Positions 5,189-5,241 of a DNA stretch of 5,241 nt are shown here, in pieces. The translations under genes were made by a program, and so were the position numbers. The DNA lies in NCBI GenBank assembly GCA_937121005.1, contig CAKZKB010000650.1, positions 1 through 5,241 of the forward strand, in the 5' to 3' direction. The stretch is from an uncultured cyanobacterium (GTDB lineage: Bacteria; Cyanobacteriota; Cyanobacteriia; Cyanobacteriales; Geitlerinemataceae). Under the pieces are notes generated by a model. That model saw only the letters and a list, made by a program, of their open reading frames with translations. It did no database searches and was not told where the DNA came from. Positions within the stretch are counted from its first letter, which is position 1. Each line of letters begins with the position of its first letter.

Positions 5189-5241
5189 TATGTTTTTGCC
5201 ATTTTACGTTGTAGAGAATTTTGTTTTTGCTATTGTATTTG
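5131..5241. other. AT-rich right edge beyond a likely junction
   Basis: From about 5131 the sequence loses the GC-rich, CGATCG-containing character of tpsA2 and becomes rich in A and T, with repeated TTTTTG runs. All three + frames close within it. On the - strand an ATG at 5202 opens a frame with plausible residues (MAKTYQKFTQSQTNSSVILP) that then runs antisense through tpsA2. This could be the start of an unrelated gene cut by the same junction, or chance. The window ends too soon to decide whether an insertion sequence begins here. Confidence 0.35.

Overview
The window looks like a filamentous or otherwise large-genome cyanobacterium. Seven perfect copies of the HIP1 octamer GCGATCGC lie in 5.2 kb, and many partial CGATCG sites accompany them. 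A small protein resembles a cyanobacteria-restricted family. Short palindromic and heptameric interspersed repeats are present, and two exoproteins have the N-terminal two-partner-secretion (TPS) domain that is abundant in such genomes. All supported genes are on the + strand.

Layout. Positions 1-152 hold two short palindromic repeats upstream of pth (peptidyl-tRNA hydrolase, 153-755, all catalytic residues present). An 87-bp gap with a hairpin and a run of heptamers leads to a small gene (843-1103) resembling DUF3146. A 294-bp AT-rich intergenic region carries a promoter and a long leader for the first large exoprotein gene, here called tpsA1 (1398-3899, 833 aa). It encodes a signal peptide, a TPS/haemagglutination-activity domain, a beta-helix passenger and a C-terminal conserved segment. 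After a terminator-like hairpin, the same promoter, leader, signal peptide and TPS domain occur again without a gap, exactly 2768 bp downstream. They start a second gene, tpsA2 (4166-5188), which soon diverges and ends after 340 codons without the C-terminal segment. The last ~110 bp are AT-rich and unlike what precedes them.

How the parts relate. pth and the small gene are ordinary cellular genes on the left. The right four fifths is a tandem array of secreted, probably adhesive or surface-attached TpsA proteins, each with its own promoter copy. Their TpsB outer-membrane transporter is not in the window. The most notable points are: (i) a 72-bp palindromic element with 9-bp inverted ends sits in frame inside the tpsA1 coding region and supplies 24 residues; (ii) the two genes share a 707-bp ungapped block whose most conserved part is the untranslated leader plus signal peptide; (iii) a 13-bp inverted repeat surrounds the -35 element and overlaps the -10 element; and (iv) tpsA2 appears truncated at a composition break. 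I see no CRISPR array, tRNA, rRNA or recognisable transposase gene.
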